Assembly: GCA_965212205.1 (NCBI GenBank)
Contig: CBDBUX010000001.1
Location: 372,001-436,000, forward strand
Length of the DNA: 64,000 bases
Direction of reading: 5' to 3'
DNA from: JAHEJJ01 sp965212205
GTDB lineage: Bacteria > Bacteroidota > Bacteroidia > Flavobacteriales > Flavobacteriaceae
Shown: positions 8,519 to 16,779 of the stretch, one piece after another
How the letters are laid out: each line of letters begins with the position of its first letter
How positions within the stretch are numbered: position 1 is the stretch's first letter
Notes under the pieces: model-generated
Told to the model about the DNA's origin: nothing
Database searches by the model: none
The model's input: only the letters and a program-made list of their open reading frames with translations
Position numbers and translations under genes: made by a program

Positions 8519-10402
8519 TTAATTGCCGGTGAGTTGTTTGTCTTCTTCGTAATGTTTACTCCGCAACCATTTGACACAATCTTTGAAATTTGTAAAAATA
8601 TGCTCCCTAGGGATAAGATCGGGAATGATGTCAATGCGTTCCATCATATACATTGGCTGATCAAGAATACCGGTAAGCAAGACCATGATCTTCTTTTTCT
8701 GCAAAGCCTGTAAAACATCTTCCATAGCATATAATCCGCTTTGATCCATATACTGCATCCTGCCCAGCCGGATAATTACCGCTCTGGCCGATTCGGGTAT
8801 CTGCTGTGCAAGGGCCTGAAAATCACTTGTAGTTCCAAAGAACAACGGCCCTTTTATGTGCTTTATAAACACTTCCTGCTTTAAGGAACTGGGAAAGGAG
8901 GCTTCATCTGACCATGCCTTTTCCTTTTTTAGCGTTTTAACATCGGATCTGATGGCTGTAAGATCACCAATTTTTTTCATGAACATGATCGAGGCAATTA
9001 CCAGTCCGATTCCCACTGCATAAACAAGGTTCCAAAAAGTAGAGAGGATCAGCACTACGATCATTACCAGCACTTCAGAGCTGAGTTTTAACGGCCCTAG
9101 TCGAATGTCTTTTGGAAGGCTCGGGATAGCCCTGAGTCCCTTGTAGTCCATAACGGCTATACCAACTGTAATCAGAATACCTGCCAATACCGCTGCAGGA
9201 ATCTGCGATGCCACGGGTCCCATGGCCAGCAGGATGATCAGAAGGAGAAGTCCGGCGATCATTCCGGAAAGTTTGGTTTTCCCACCTGAATTGATATTTA
9301 CTACGGTTCGAATAGTAGCTCCGGCCCCAGGGATCCCACCGAATACGGCCGCGATACTATTTCCTATTCCCTGTCCTACCAATTCTTTATTTGGTTTATG
9401 CTTGGTTTTGGTCATATTATCTGCCACGACCGAGGTTAGCAAGGAATCAATGGCGCCAAGTAAAGCTAAGGTGAGTGCCGTAAATATAAATGGGCTGATG
9501 CTATTCAGGGAAAAAGCCGTGAATATTTCCAGGTTGGGCAAAGGAAATCCTTCAGGGATCTTCTCAATCGGCCTGTAATCCAGACCAAAGCCGTAAGCCA
9601 CCCCTGAAACCACGATCAGGGCAACTAAAGTGCTGGGAACGGCATTGGTAATCCTCTTGAATCCATAGATGATCACAATGGTTGATAGCGCCAGGATGAG
9701 CTCCAGCCAGTTTATATTATTTAGAGCCCTTGGGATCACTTTGAAAGCTCCGATAACACCAGAGGCTTCCTTGGCCGCCAGCGTCTTTGCTTCCTCAGCG
9801 ATTGTCTCTTCCGTTATTTCTGATGATCGTTTGATGGTCTCCTCGAAATCCTCCAGAACCAAAATTCCCTCTCCTGCTTCTTCCTTGAGGATGTTCTCCA
9901 GGATGAGTTCTTCAGCATCTGGTTTAAAAGGGCTTACCCACTCCTTATCTTCCTTGGGATAATATCCCAATGCTGGCATGATTTGAGTGACAATAATAAT
10001 CACCCCGATAGCAGTCATAAAGCCAGATACTACCGGATAAGGGATATAACGGATATACCTGCCAATACCCAGGAGTCCCAGACCGATCTGCATAAGTCCG
10101 GCCAGCAGGAAAACCGTAAGTATCGCGGGTAATGCTTTTTCAACACTGCCGTCGTAGACGGCTATAATACCGGCTATGATTACCATACTTACCGCGGTCA
10201 TGGGCGCTGTAGGTCCTGAAATCTGGGTGTTTGTTCCCCCGAATAAAGCGGCGAAGAAACTAATGAATATGGCACCGTAGAGCCCGGCACTGGGTCCAAG
10301 GCCAGAACTTACACCAAAAGCCAGTGCTAATGGCAGTGCTACAATACCCGCTGTGATACCACCAAACAGATCGCCTCTAAGATTACTGAAGAAATTAGAC
10401 AT
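8519..10402 (-). CDS. SulP family anion transporter with STAS domain, probable bicarbonate importer
   Basis: 627-residue inner-membrane anion transporter of the SulP/SLC26 family. The transport domain has many membrane helices and the family motif region NTQISGPTAPMTAVS; the cytosolic STAS domain occupies about the last 110 residues (AVIIRLGRMQYMDQSGLYAM). Residues about 148-220 form an unusual acidic, Glu-rich insertion between transmembrane segments. It follows a beta-carbonic anhydrase on the same strand, a pairing known for SulP bicarbonate transporters such as BicA. Bicarbonate is therefore the likely substrate; sulfate remains possible. Confidence 0.9.
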   Translation of the reverse strand: MSNFFSNLRGDLFGGITAGIVALPLALAFGVSSGLGPSAGLYGAIFISFFAALFGGTNTQISGPTAPMTAVSMVIIAGIIAVYDGSVEKALPAILTVFLLAGLMQIGLGLLGIGRYIRYIPYPVVSGFMTAIGVIIIVTQIMPALGYYPKEDKEWVSPFKPDAEELILENILKEEAGEGILVLEDFEETIKRSSEITEETIAEEAKTLAAKEASGVIGAFKVIPRALNNINWLELILALSTIVIIYGFKRITNAVPSTLVALIVVSGVAYGFGLDYRPIEKIPEGFPLPNLEIFTAFSLNSISPFIFTALTLALLGAIDSLLTSVVADNMTKTKHKPNKELVGQGIGNSIAAVFGGIPGAGATIRTVVNINSGGKTKLSGMIAGLLLLIILLAMGPVASQIPAAVLAGILITVGIAVMDYKGLRAIPSLPKDIRLGPLKLSSEVLVMIVVLILSTFWNLVYAVGIGLVIASIMFMKKIGDLTAIRSDVKTLKKEKAWSDEASFPSSLKQEVFIKHIKGPLFFGTTSDFQALAQQIPESARAVIIRLGRMQYMDQSGLYAMEDVLQALQKKKIMVLLTGILDQPMYMMERIDIIPDLIPREHIFTNFKDCVKWLRSKHYEEDKQLTGN

Positions 10403-10448
10403 GGAATTAATTTTGAAATCGTTGGAAAATATAATGAATTATTGATAT

Positions 10449-10474
10449 AAAAAACCAGGGTTGTCCTAAACCCC
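10449..10474 (-). terminator. Probable terminator between carbonic anhydrase and SulP gene
   Basis: On the minus strand, GGGTT and AACCC pair around a six-base TAGGAC loop, followed by TGG and six T. It lies just after the carbonic anhydrase stop. The stem is short, so read-through into the SulP gene is plausible. Confidence 0.42.
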
Positions 10475-10503
10475 GATTTTCTGCCTAGAAATTATTTACC
10501 GAA

Positions 10504-11133
10504 TCAATCGAAAAAACGAACTTTTCCGTCGTGTATATCATACATTCCTCCTATGATCTTGATCTCTCCGGCATCCTCCATTTCTTTCAGTACCGGACTC
10601 ATATGCCGGATGTTTTCGATGGTCAAACCGACATTCTTTACGGCCACTTCATCTACAAATTCAGCATTCTTTGAATTCCTCAATCCTGGATCTGTGGGTT
10701 CCGTTACCGCTTCTACAGCAGGTTGGATCTTGTTCAGGAGTACCGTAAGATTTCCTAGTTGTGCCCCATCACAGGCCCCTTTTACAGCTCCACAACTGGT
10801 GTGCCCCAGAACCACTATTAGCTTTGTTCCCGCCAGCTTACAGGCAAATTCCATACTGCCTAACAGATCTTCATTGACAATGTTGCCCGCAACACGAGCA
10901 CTAAAAATATCTCCAACACCCTGATCAAAAATCAGTTCTGCGGAAACCCTGGAGTCGATACAACTCAAAATGGTAGCAAACGGATACTGTCCTGTGGCGG
11001 TATCGGCCACTTGGTCTAGAAGGTCCCGGTCTGCATGCTGATTTTTAACAAATCTTAGATTCCCTTCCTTAAGGATCTCAATCGCATCTAAAGGAGAAAT
11101 TGCGGCCTGGGTTTGTTTTGTATGTGCTTTCAT
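10504..11133 (-). CDS. Beta-class carbonic anhydrase
   Basis: Interconverts carbon dioxide and bicarbonate. 209 residues with no signal peptide, so cytosolic. The zinc ligands and dyad are all visible: C58 and D60-x-R62 in SCIDSR, then H111 and C114 in GHTSCGAVKG. It lies upstream of the SulP transporter on the same strand with about 100 bases between them. Together they would supply and balance intracellular bicarbonate for carboxylation reactions in a marine heterotroph, which is an inference from pairing. Confidence 0.95.
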   Translation of the reverse strand: MKAHTKQTQAAISPLDAIEILKEGNLRFVKNQHADRDLLDQVADTATGQYPFATILSCIDSRVSAELIFDQGVGDIFSARVAGNIVNEDLLGSMEFACKLAGTKLIVVLGHTSCGAVKGACDGAQLGNLTVLLNKIQPAVEAVTEPTDPGLRNSKNAEFVDEVAVKNVGLTIENIRHMSPVLKEMEDAGEIKIIGGMYDIHDGKVRFFD

Positions 11134-11355
11134 AATGTACGTTCTATTAAAAATTTACTTGGTTTTTAGTCGATGCCTGAGCGAACAATGTCGTCTTAGG
11201 CACCAGTAATCAAATTACATTCGGGAGTCAATTTAATATCTATTTTTCAAATTTCGTCCATTTCTCAATAAACTTCCGGCATACCACTTTGCAGTAAGCA
11301 GGGAATCGACTGTATTTTTTAAAAAAAGATCCTCTACCCTAATTTATGGAGTCGC

Positions 11356-12120
11356 TCAAAAATCCTTTAGTAATTTGATTTCATCCTGGTGAACCCATCC
11401 AATCTTGCCATCGGCGAGTTCTATTTTTTTATAATCCTCAAGGCCATCGAGCACTTTTACTTTGGTTCCTTCATGAAGTAGAAAAACTTCAGTACTCCTA
11501 TTGTTAGGCTCAGACTTCACAAGGCACTCATCTGCAAATACTATGGCAGGCTGATTAGCGTTATAATTGCTTTTTTGCACAAAAGCGAAAACAATGCAAA
11601 TGCACGACAAGATCACTGAAGTCATACTGCTTACAAATGCGATTCTTTTCTGGGAGGATAGCCGCAGAAAGAAGTACGCCAGATAGCCCAGAACGAACAA
11701 GATCATAAAAACAACCGCCGTATAGGCCCATTGATCAAATGTCAGCTGCCCGATGATACTATTATAGATTCTAGCAAGTCCGGATTCAGGTAAGGGTTCA
11801 ATGGCATCGATAGTCATCTGTTGGGCATAGGTCAGGTTATTTTCTATTTCCGAATCGCCAGGGGAGAGCAGCAACGCTTTTTCATAATAGTATATGCTAG
11901 GCGCAATCTGGTTGGTCTTATAGTAACAGTTTCCAAGGTTGTAGTAGAGCGAAGCCGAATGCTCACCATTTTCCAGGATCTGGAGATAGTGTTCAATCGC
12001 ACTTTCATAATTACCATCATTATACGCGGTAGTTGCCTCTTCGAAAAGTTCAGGATTCTGAGCTGAAACAGATAGACAGCCAAGTAGGAGTAATAAAAAA
12101 GTTAATTTTTTCATCCTCAT
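11356..12120 (-). CDS. batE: BatE: TPR and SH3-domain protein of the Bat operon
   Basis: 254-residue membrane-anchored protein closing the Bat operon. Order: signal peptide (LTFLLLLLGCLSVSAQ), tetratricopeptide repeats (about 20-95), two transmembrane segments (about 130-150 and 165-183), and a C-terminal bacterial SH3-like domain (about 190-250; KVKVLDGLEDYKKIELADGKIGWV). Bat proteins were linked to aerotolerance in Bacteroides fragilis; molecular roles are not settled. Its ATG overlaps the batD stop by four bases (ATGA), so it is translationally coupled. Confidence 0.87.
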   Translation of the reverse strand: MRMKKLTFLLLLLGCLSVSAQNPELFEEATTAYNDGNYESAIEHYLQILENGEHSASLYYNLGNCYYKTNQIAPSIYYYEKALLLSPGDSEIENNLTYAQQMTIDAIEPLPESGLARIYNSIIGQLTFDQWAYTAVVFMILFVLGYLAYFFLRLSSQKRIAFVSSMTSVILSCICIVFAFVQKSNYNANQPAIVFADECLVKSEPNNRSTEVFLLHEGTKVKVLDGLEDYKKIELADGKIGWVHQDEIKLLKDF

Positions 12121-13907
12121 AGCCTTTTATCGATTGCCGAGATCACTTCGCTCGCCTTTTTGTAGTCTTGTTGCATCTGTACTTCAGAAAATGGGCTATA
12201 ACGTGCCATCTCACAATTCTGTAGCAATGCGATAAAATCTTCAATCGTATTCTCCTGGATCTCTCTCTCGTTCAGAAGAGCTGATATTTTTTCTTTGCTG
12301 AATTCGGAAGTTTCAATTTTTAGTTTCGCTTTTAGATAGTTGTGCAGGGCTTTCTCCAGAGCGATGTAAAAATCTTCCTTATTACCAAGCTCCCGCTTGG
12401 CGGTAGACAGGTATTTTCTAGCCAGTTTATTGGCACGCTTAATCTTATTTCCAATTACATCACTTGCTATTGCCTCTCTTTTCTTGCCAAGAAGTATTAC
12501 CAGAGGGATCAATAACAAAGGTGAGATCAGCAAGGCATAAAACCGTGGGCTGGTGAAAAAATACTGCTGGCCGATAGCGGTCAGATTATGTTCCAGTTTG
12601 ATAAAATTGAATTGCATCCCGGAACTTACTACAGACTGTTTGTTAGAATTAACCCCGGGAGTTGAAGTTATACCGCTGGCCGATGGCCCATCTAAAACAC
12701 CTATCACAATCTCCTCGGATGTGAGGGTTTGATAGGTCTCCGTTCTGGGATTGAAGTAGCTGAAAGAAATACTAGGGATGGGATACTTCCCCCTGTAAGA
12801 AGGGACCACAGTATAATTGTTACTTACTTTTCCCTGCATACCCGATAGGGAAGTACGGACATCTACATTGAATTCCGGATCATAAACCTCGAGTGATGAG
12901 GGCAAGTTTGGTTCTGGCAATTGGAAAAGTTTTAAGTTTCCCTTTCCTTTAACTTCCACAATGGCCTGAAGGGATTCAGAGGCCTTGAGCTCAGTTTTAC
13001 TTGCGCTGACGTAGAAGTCGAATTCACCAACAGCTCCACTGAAGTCGGCCGGCCGACCATTTGTAGGCAGTGATTTTACCTTTATGGTCCGTTTACCGGC
13101 TGATACTGTTTTATTGGTTTGAGTATAAATTCGGCCGCCGAAAAAGTCTCTCCGGTTGGTGGGGACATCGAGGGTGACATCGAGAGACAGGGGTTCGATT
13201 TCTAATTGACCGGCTTTTTGCGGGTATAGCACTACCTTTTTAAGGATCACATATCGGTATGCCTGACCTTTATAAGTCCCATTCTGAACGTTGTATTTGC
13301 TAAACTGAATATCCTGACTCCAGAAGTTGTTATACTTCGGATTATCGAGTGGCCTGAAATTAGATACATTAATACTGGGACTTACATAGAGTTTGTAGAC
13401 CACACTTATAGCTTCATTCAGATAGGGAGTGGTTTTAGACACCTCAGCTACAAGATGTAGATTTTCGTCTGCGATATCGTCGACCGTCATCTGATCACTG
13501 GGCTTATCCACTGCAGCGGTAACCTCAACGGTTTTTGCTAATGACTTATAGGTTTTCCCATCTATGACAATGGTAGCCTGTTTAATGCGGAACTTTCCTC
13601 TGGCCACCGGCGCAAGGGTATAGGAATAGGTCTTGGAATAGCTTCTAACTCCATTGATCCAGGAGGAGCTGATAGACTGCGAAGGACCCATAACCACACG
13701 AAAACCTTCGAAGTCAGGAGGAGCAAAGTTATCCCCATCTTTATTCATGGTGAAATCTACCCTGAGCCTTTCGTTAATACCCAGCTTAGACTTGCTGAGT
13801 TTGGCTTCAAATGTAACACCTTCTTTTTCTTGTGCACTCACCTGGGCATTAAAAAGAAAACAGCCGCTAACCAACATCAGGCAATATGTGATCCAACGCT
13901 TTTTCAC
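12117..13907 (-). CDS. batD: BatD: oxygen-tolerance family membrane protein
   Basis: 596 residues: signal peptide ending near AQVSAQ, a long periplasmic region of immunoglobulin-like beta domains (about 25-440), a single membrane segment near 455-472 (FYALLISPLLLIPLVILLG) and a cytosolic helical tail. The family start SKSKLGINERLRVDFTMN is clear. It probably works with the von Willebrand proteins BatA and BatB at the inner membrane. The start codon is GTG at 13907, overlapping the batC stop by four bases. Confidence 0.88.
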   Translation of the reverse strand: MKKRWITYCLMLVSGCFLFNAQVSAQEKEGVTFEAKLSKSKLGINERLRVDFTMNKDGDNFAPPDFEGFRVVMGPSQSISSSWINGVRSYSKTYSYTLAPVARGKFRIKQATIVIDGKTYKSLAKTVEVTAAVDKPSDQMTVDDIADENLHLVAEVSKTTPYLNEAISVVYKLYVSPSINVSNFRPLDNPKYNNFWSQDIQFSKYNVQNGTYKGQAYRYVILKKVVLYPQKAGQLEIEPLSLDVTLDVPTNRRDFFGGRIYTQTNKTVSAGKRTIKVKSLPTNGRPADFSGAVGEFDFYVSASKTELKASESLQAIVEVKGKGNLKLFQLPEPNLPSSLEVYDPEFNVDVRTSLSGMQGKVSNNYTVVPSYRGKYPIPSISFSYFNPRTETYQTLTSEEIVIGVLDGPSASGITSTPGVNSNKQSVVSSGMQFNFIKLEHNLTAIGQQYFFTSPRFYALLISPLLLIPLVILLGKKREAIASDVIGNKIKRANKLARKYLSTAKRELGNKEDFYIALEKALHNYLKAKLKIETSEFSKEKISALLNEREIQENTIEDFIALLQNCEMARYSPFSEVQMQQDYKKASEVISAIDKRL

Positions 13908-14749
13908 CAGTCTTTCTCCGTCTTTTTCTTAACGCCTTTTACTTTTTTGGCCTCCATTTTTTCCTGTACTTTTTTCTCCTCGTTCTCCATGGCCTCTAAA
14001 AGATTTTCTATTTGCTGAGGTGAAAGTTGATTGGGCCGGGGCTTTTGATCTTTGGGTTCTTTCCCATCGCTGGGTTGGCGGTCTTTTTCTTTTTCTTCTT
14101 CTCCATCTCCCTTTTTATTCTGGTCTTTCTGTTGATCTTCATCCTCACCTTCTTCTCCCTTGTCCTGAGGGTTATCCTGCTCCTGTTCACCTTGATTCTG
14201 ATCCTCTTTCTGGTCCTGGTCTTGTTTGTCGTTATCTTTATCGTCTTCGTTTTGTTGCTGATTCTGCTGATCTTTTTTCAGCAATTCTTTGGCCAGGGCA
14301 AGGTTGTAGCGCGTTTCTTCGTCCTCAGGATTATTTCTAAGGGCTTCTTTATACGCCTCCACGGCCTTGGCGTATTCCTTATTTTTCATGAACACATTAC
14401 CCATATTATGGTAGGCCTTGTGTTTCGAAGGTTTTTCCGAGGCCAATTCACCGGCTTCCTTGAACCTGCCAAATGCCTCATTGTAACTTTCATTGGTATA
14501 ATAGGCATTACCCAAGTTGTAAGGTGCCGCTGTGTTGGCTTTACTTTTAGAAATAGCCTTTCTGTAATCGACCTCCGCATCAACAAATTTATTGTCGGTA
14601 AGGTCCTGATTTGCCTCCCAGGTATGATTTTGAGAAGCCAACAGGGCATCTTTGTCTACCTCCGGCTCCTCCTGGGCCCAAAGGGAGCTCGGGGAAAACG
14701 CCACCCCAAGTACTAAAACGAGCGATATTATTCTAGACTTCATCTTCAT
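13904..14749 (-). CDS. batC: BatC: TPR protein with highly charged low-complexity region
   Basis: 281 residues: signal peptide (RIISLVLVLGVAFSPSSLWAQ), tetratricopeptide repeats over about 35-155, then some 80 residues made almost only of Asp, Glu, Gln, Lys and Asn (about 160-240), and a Lys-rich C-terminal end. This arrangement is typical of BatC. The TPR part should bind partner proteins in the periplasm. It overlaps batB by 17 bases. The low-complexity codons create a long hydrophobic open frame on the other strand that is not a gene. Confidence 0.85.
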   Translation of the reverse strand: MKMKSRIISLVLVLGVAFSPSSLWAQEEPEVDKDALLASQNHTWEANQDLTDNKFVDAEVDYRKAISKSKANTAAPYNLGNAYYTNESYNEAFGRFKEAGELASEKPSKHKAYHNMGNVFMKNKEYAKAVEAYKEALRNNPEDEETRYNLALAKELLKKDQQNQQQNEDDKDNDKQDQDQKEDQNQGEQEQDNPQDKGEEGEDEDQQKDQNKKGDGEEEKEKDRQPSDGKEPKDQKPRPNQLSPQQIENLLEAMENEEKKVQEKMEAKKVKGVKKKTEKDW

Positions 14750-15776
14750 TGAACAGGTTTAACTTTCTCAACCATCTGGTTTTACGGTCCAAAATAAAAA
14801 CATCTAAAAATAGGAAGAATAAGCCTGCCCCCAAAAACCATTGGAACTGGTCTTTGAATTCGGCGAACTGTTTGGCTTCGAATTCTTTCTTATCCATCTG
14901 ATCTAATTCTTCCTTGATCATTTCCACGGCCTCCTCGGTATTATCTCCATTGATATAGATCCCGTTGCCTTCATCAGCGATCTCTACGAGTATTTCCTCA
15001 TTGAGTTTTGTGATCACTACTTCCCCTTTATTGTCTTTCTTCAAACGTTCCACCACACCGTTCCTTTTGATGGGTATGGGACCTCCTTTGGCCTTTCCTA
15101 CCCCGATCGTGAAGACCCGAACTCCTTCTTCAACCGCAATTTCTACTGCGTCTGCGGCTTTTCCTCCCGAATGGTCTTCCCCATCGGAAACGATAAAGAG
15201 GACTCTGTTGGTCTGCTCTTCGTCGTTATAATATGTTGAGGCGAGTTCTATGGCAGCATCAATGGCCGTTCCTTGCGATGATAACATATCGGTATTCATG
15301 CTTTGAAGGAACATTTTGGCAGCGCCATAATCTGTGGTAATAGGTAGCTGCGGATAGGCCTGTCCGGCATAGGCGATTATCCCAATACGATCGCTTGCCA
15401 GTTGATTGATTACTTCAGATACCAGTCGCTTGGCTTTTTCCAACCGATTGGGTGCGATATCTTCGGCAAGCATACTCCTTGATACATCAACTGCGAATAC
15501 AATATCTACGCCCTGCCTTTTAACGGTTTCCAATTTGGTCCCGATTTTGGGGTTAACAAGACCAATCACAAGGCAGCTGAGACCCAGTATCAGCATTAAA
15601 AGTTTTATCGGCCCTTTAAATGAAGATCTGCCAGGGGTAAGACGTTTTAGCAATCCGGGCTCGGCAAACCTTTTCTGAGTGCTTTTCTTCCATACCTGTA
15701 ACAACAGAAAAAGTACGATCATCACCGGAATAATGAAGAGAAGATAGAAATATATTTTTTCGTCGAGTTGAATCAT
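14733..15776 (-). CDS. batB: BatB: von Willebrand factor A domain membrane protein
   Basis: 347 residues with two N-terminal membrane segments (about 8-28 and 56-75), a VWA domain with an intact MIDAS metal site (D97-V-S-R-S101 in FAVDVSRSML, then the TAIDAA and SDGEDHSGG loops), and a C-terminal membrane segment near 313-330. The VWA domain faces the periplasm. It starts five bases after the batA stop. BatA and BatB are thought to form a complex; the MIDAS suggests metal-dependent protein binding. Confidence 0.92.
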   Translation of the reverse strand: MIQLDEKIYFYLLFIIPVMIVLFLLLQVWKKSTQKRFAEPGLLKRLTPGRSSFKGPIKLLMLILGLSCLVIGLVNPKIGTKLETVKRQGVDIVFAVDVSRSMLAEDIAPNRLEKAKRLVSEVINQLASDRIGIIAYAGQAYPQLPITTDYGAAKMFLQSMNTDMLSSQGTAIDAAIELASTYYNDEEQTNRVLFIVSDGEDHSGGKAADAVEIAVEEGVRVFTIGVGKAKGGPIPIKRNGVVERLKKDNKGEVVITKLNEEILVEIADEGNGIYINGDNTEEAVEMIKEELDQMDKKEFEAKQFAEFKDQFQWFLGAGLFFLFLDVFILDRKTRWLRKLNLFNEDEV

Positions 15777-15780
15777 TGCC

Positions 15781-16779
15781 TTATATAAAACTTCTAAAAA
15801 TGGTGTGTCTTAAGAACCACTCTAATAGAATAAAAAACCCTGCCAATAGCACCCATGGGCGGAATTTCTCATCGTACTTATAATATTTAAATTCTTCGAT
15901 CTCAGTCTTTTCAAACTGGTTGATTTCGGAATAGATCTCCTCCAGTTTTTCATTGTCTGTGGCTCTGAAATATTCCCCTCCGGTGAGCTTTGAGATCTCT
16001 TTGAGAAGGACTTCATCGATCTCTACCTGGCGCATTCCATATCTAAAAGAGCCATCTGCATTGTACGCGATTGGAGACAGCGCATTACCGTTAGTTCCAA
16101 GCCCGATAGTGTAGGTTTTAATATCGTATTCGATTGCCAGATCGGCCGCGGTAAGGGGTTCGATAAACCCTGAATTATTAACCCCATCTGTGAGCAGTAT
16201 GATGACCTTGCTTTTGGCCTTACTTTCTTTAAGGCGGTTAACAGAGGTTGCCAAACCCATTCCGATTGCAGTTCCGTCTTCCAGGGAACCATAGCTAATC
16301 TCTCGAAGAGCCCCAAGAACAATACTCTTATCACTGGTTATGGGAGTTTTGGTATAACTCTCCCCGGCATAAGCCACCAGTCCAATCCGGTCATTTGGTC
16401 TTTGTTTGATAAAATCGGCCGCTACGCCTTTTAAAGCAGACAAGCGATTGGGCTTCAGGTCTCTGGCGAGCATGCTCGAAGAGACATCTATGGCCATTAC
16501 AATATCGATGCCTTTTGTAGTTTTAGTCCGGGAAGAAATGTCTTCGGTTTGAGGCCTGGCCATGGCAGTAATAATTGCCGTAAGCGCAATTAATCTTAGA
16601 GCAAAAAGAATGGGCTTAAGCTTTGGAAGCAGGCTACCGGAGGTAAACCCTGATGTGCTCGAAATTTTTAGTGAGGCGGTTTCTTCGTTGCGCTTAAGAA
16701 CATACCATAGCACCGCTACCGGAAGCAGTAGAAGCAACCAGAAAAATTGTGGATTTGCAAATTCTACACCTGTAAACAT
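15781..16779 (-). CDS. batA: BatA: von Willebrand factor A domain membrane protein
   Basis: 332-residue paralogue of BatB. Membrane segments at about 10-28 and 56-74, a VWA domain with MIDAS D98-V-S-S-S102 (MAIDVSSSMLARD) and LLTDGVNNSG loop, then a final membrane helix near 308-325. Its start directly abuts the stop of the preceding BatD-like gene with no gap, so the two are one transcript. The order A then B then C, D, E matches Bat operons described in Bacteroides and Flavobacteria. Confidence 0.92.
   Translation of the reverse strand: MFTGVEFANPQFFWLLLLLPVAVLWYVLKRNEETASLKISSTSGFTSGSLLPKLKPILFALRLIALTAIITAMARPQTEDISSRTKTTKGIDIVMAIDVSSSMLARDLKPNRLSALKGVAADFIKQRPNDRIGLVAYAGESYTKTPITSDKSIVLGALREISYGSLEDGTAIGMGLATSVNRLKESKAKSKVIILLTDGVNNSGFIEPLTAADLAIEYDIKTYTIGLGTNGNALSPIAYNADGSFRYGMRQVEIDEVLLKEISKLTGGEYFRATDNEKLEEIYSEINQFEKTEIEEFKYYKYDEKFRPWVLLAGFFILLEWFLRHTIFRSFI

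Noticed and set aside
11174..11202. TGCCTGAG/CTTAGGCA hairpin upstream of the carbonic anhydrase
   Set aside because: It has a mismatch or wobble and no T run, and its distance from both genes fits neither a terminator nor a clear operator.
14027..14716. Long hydrophobic open frame on the plus strand opposite batC
   Set aside because: It is the reverse complement of the low-complexity Asp/Glu/Gln/Lys codons of batC, which read as Phe/Leu/Ile/Val on the other strand. batC has clear TPR homology.
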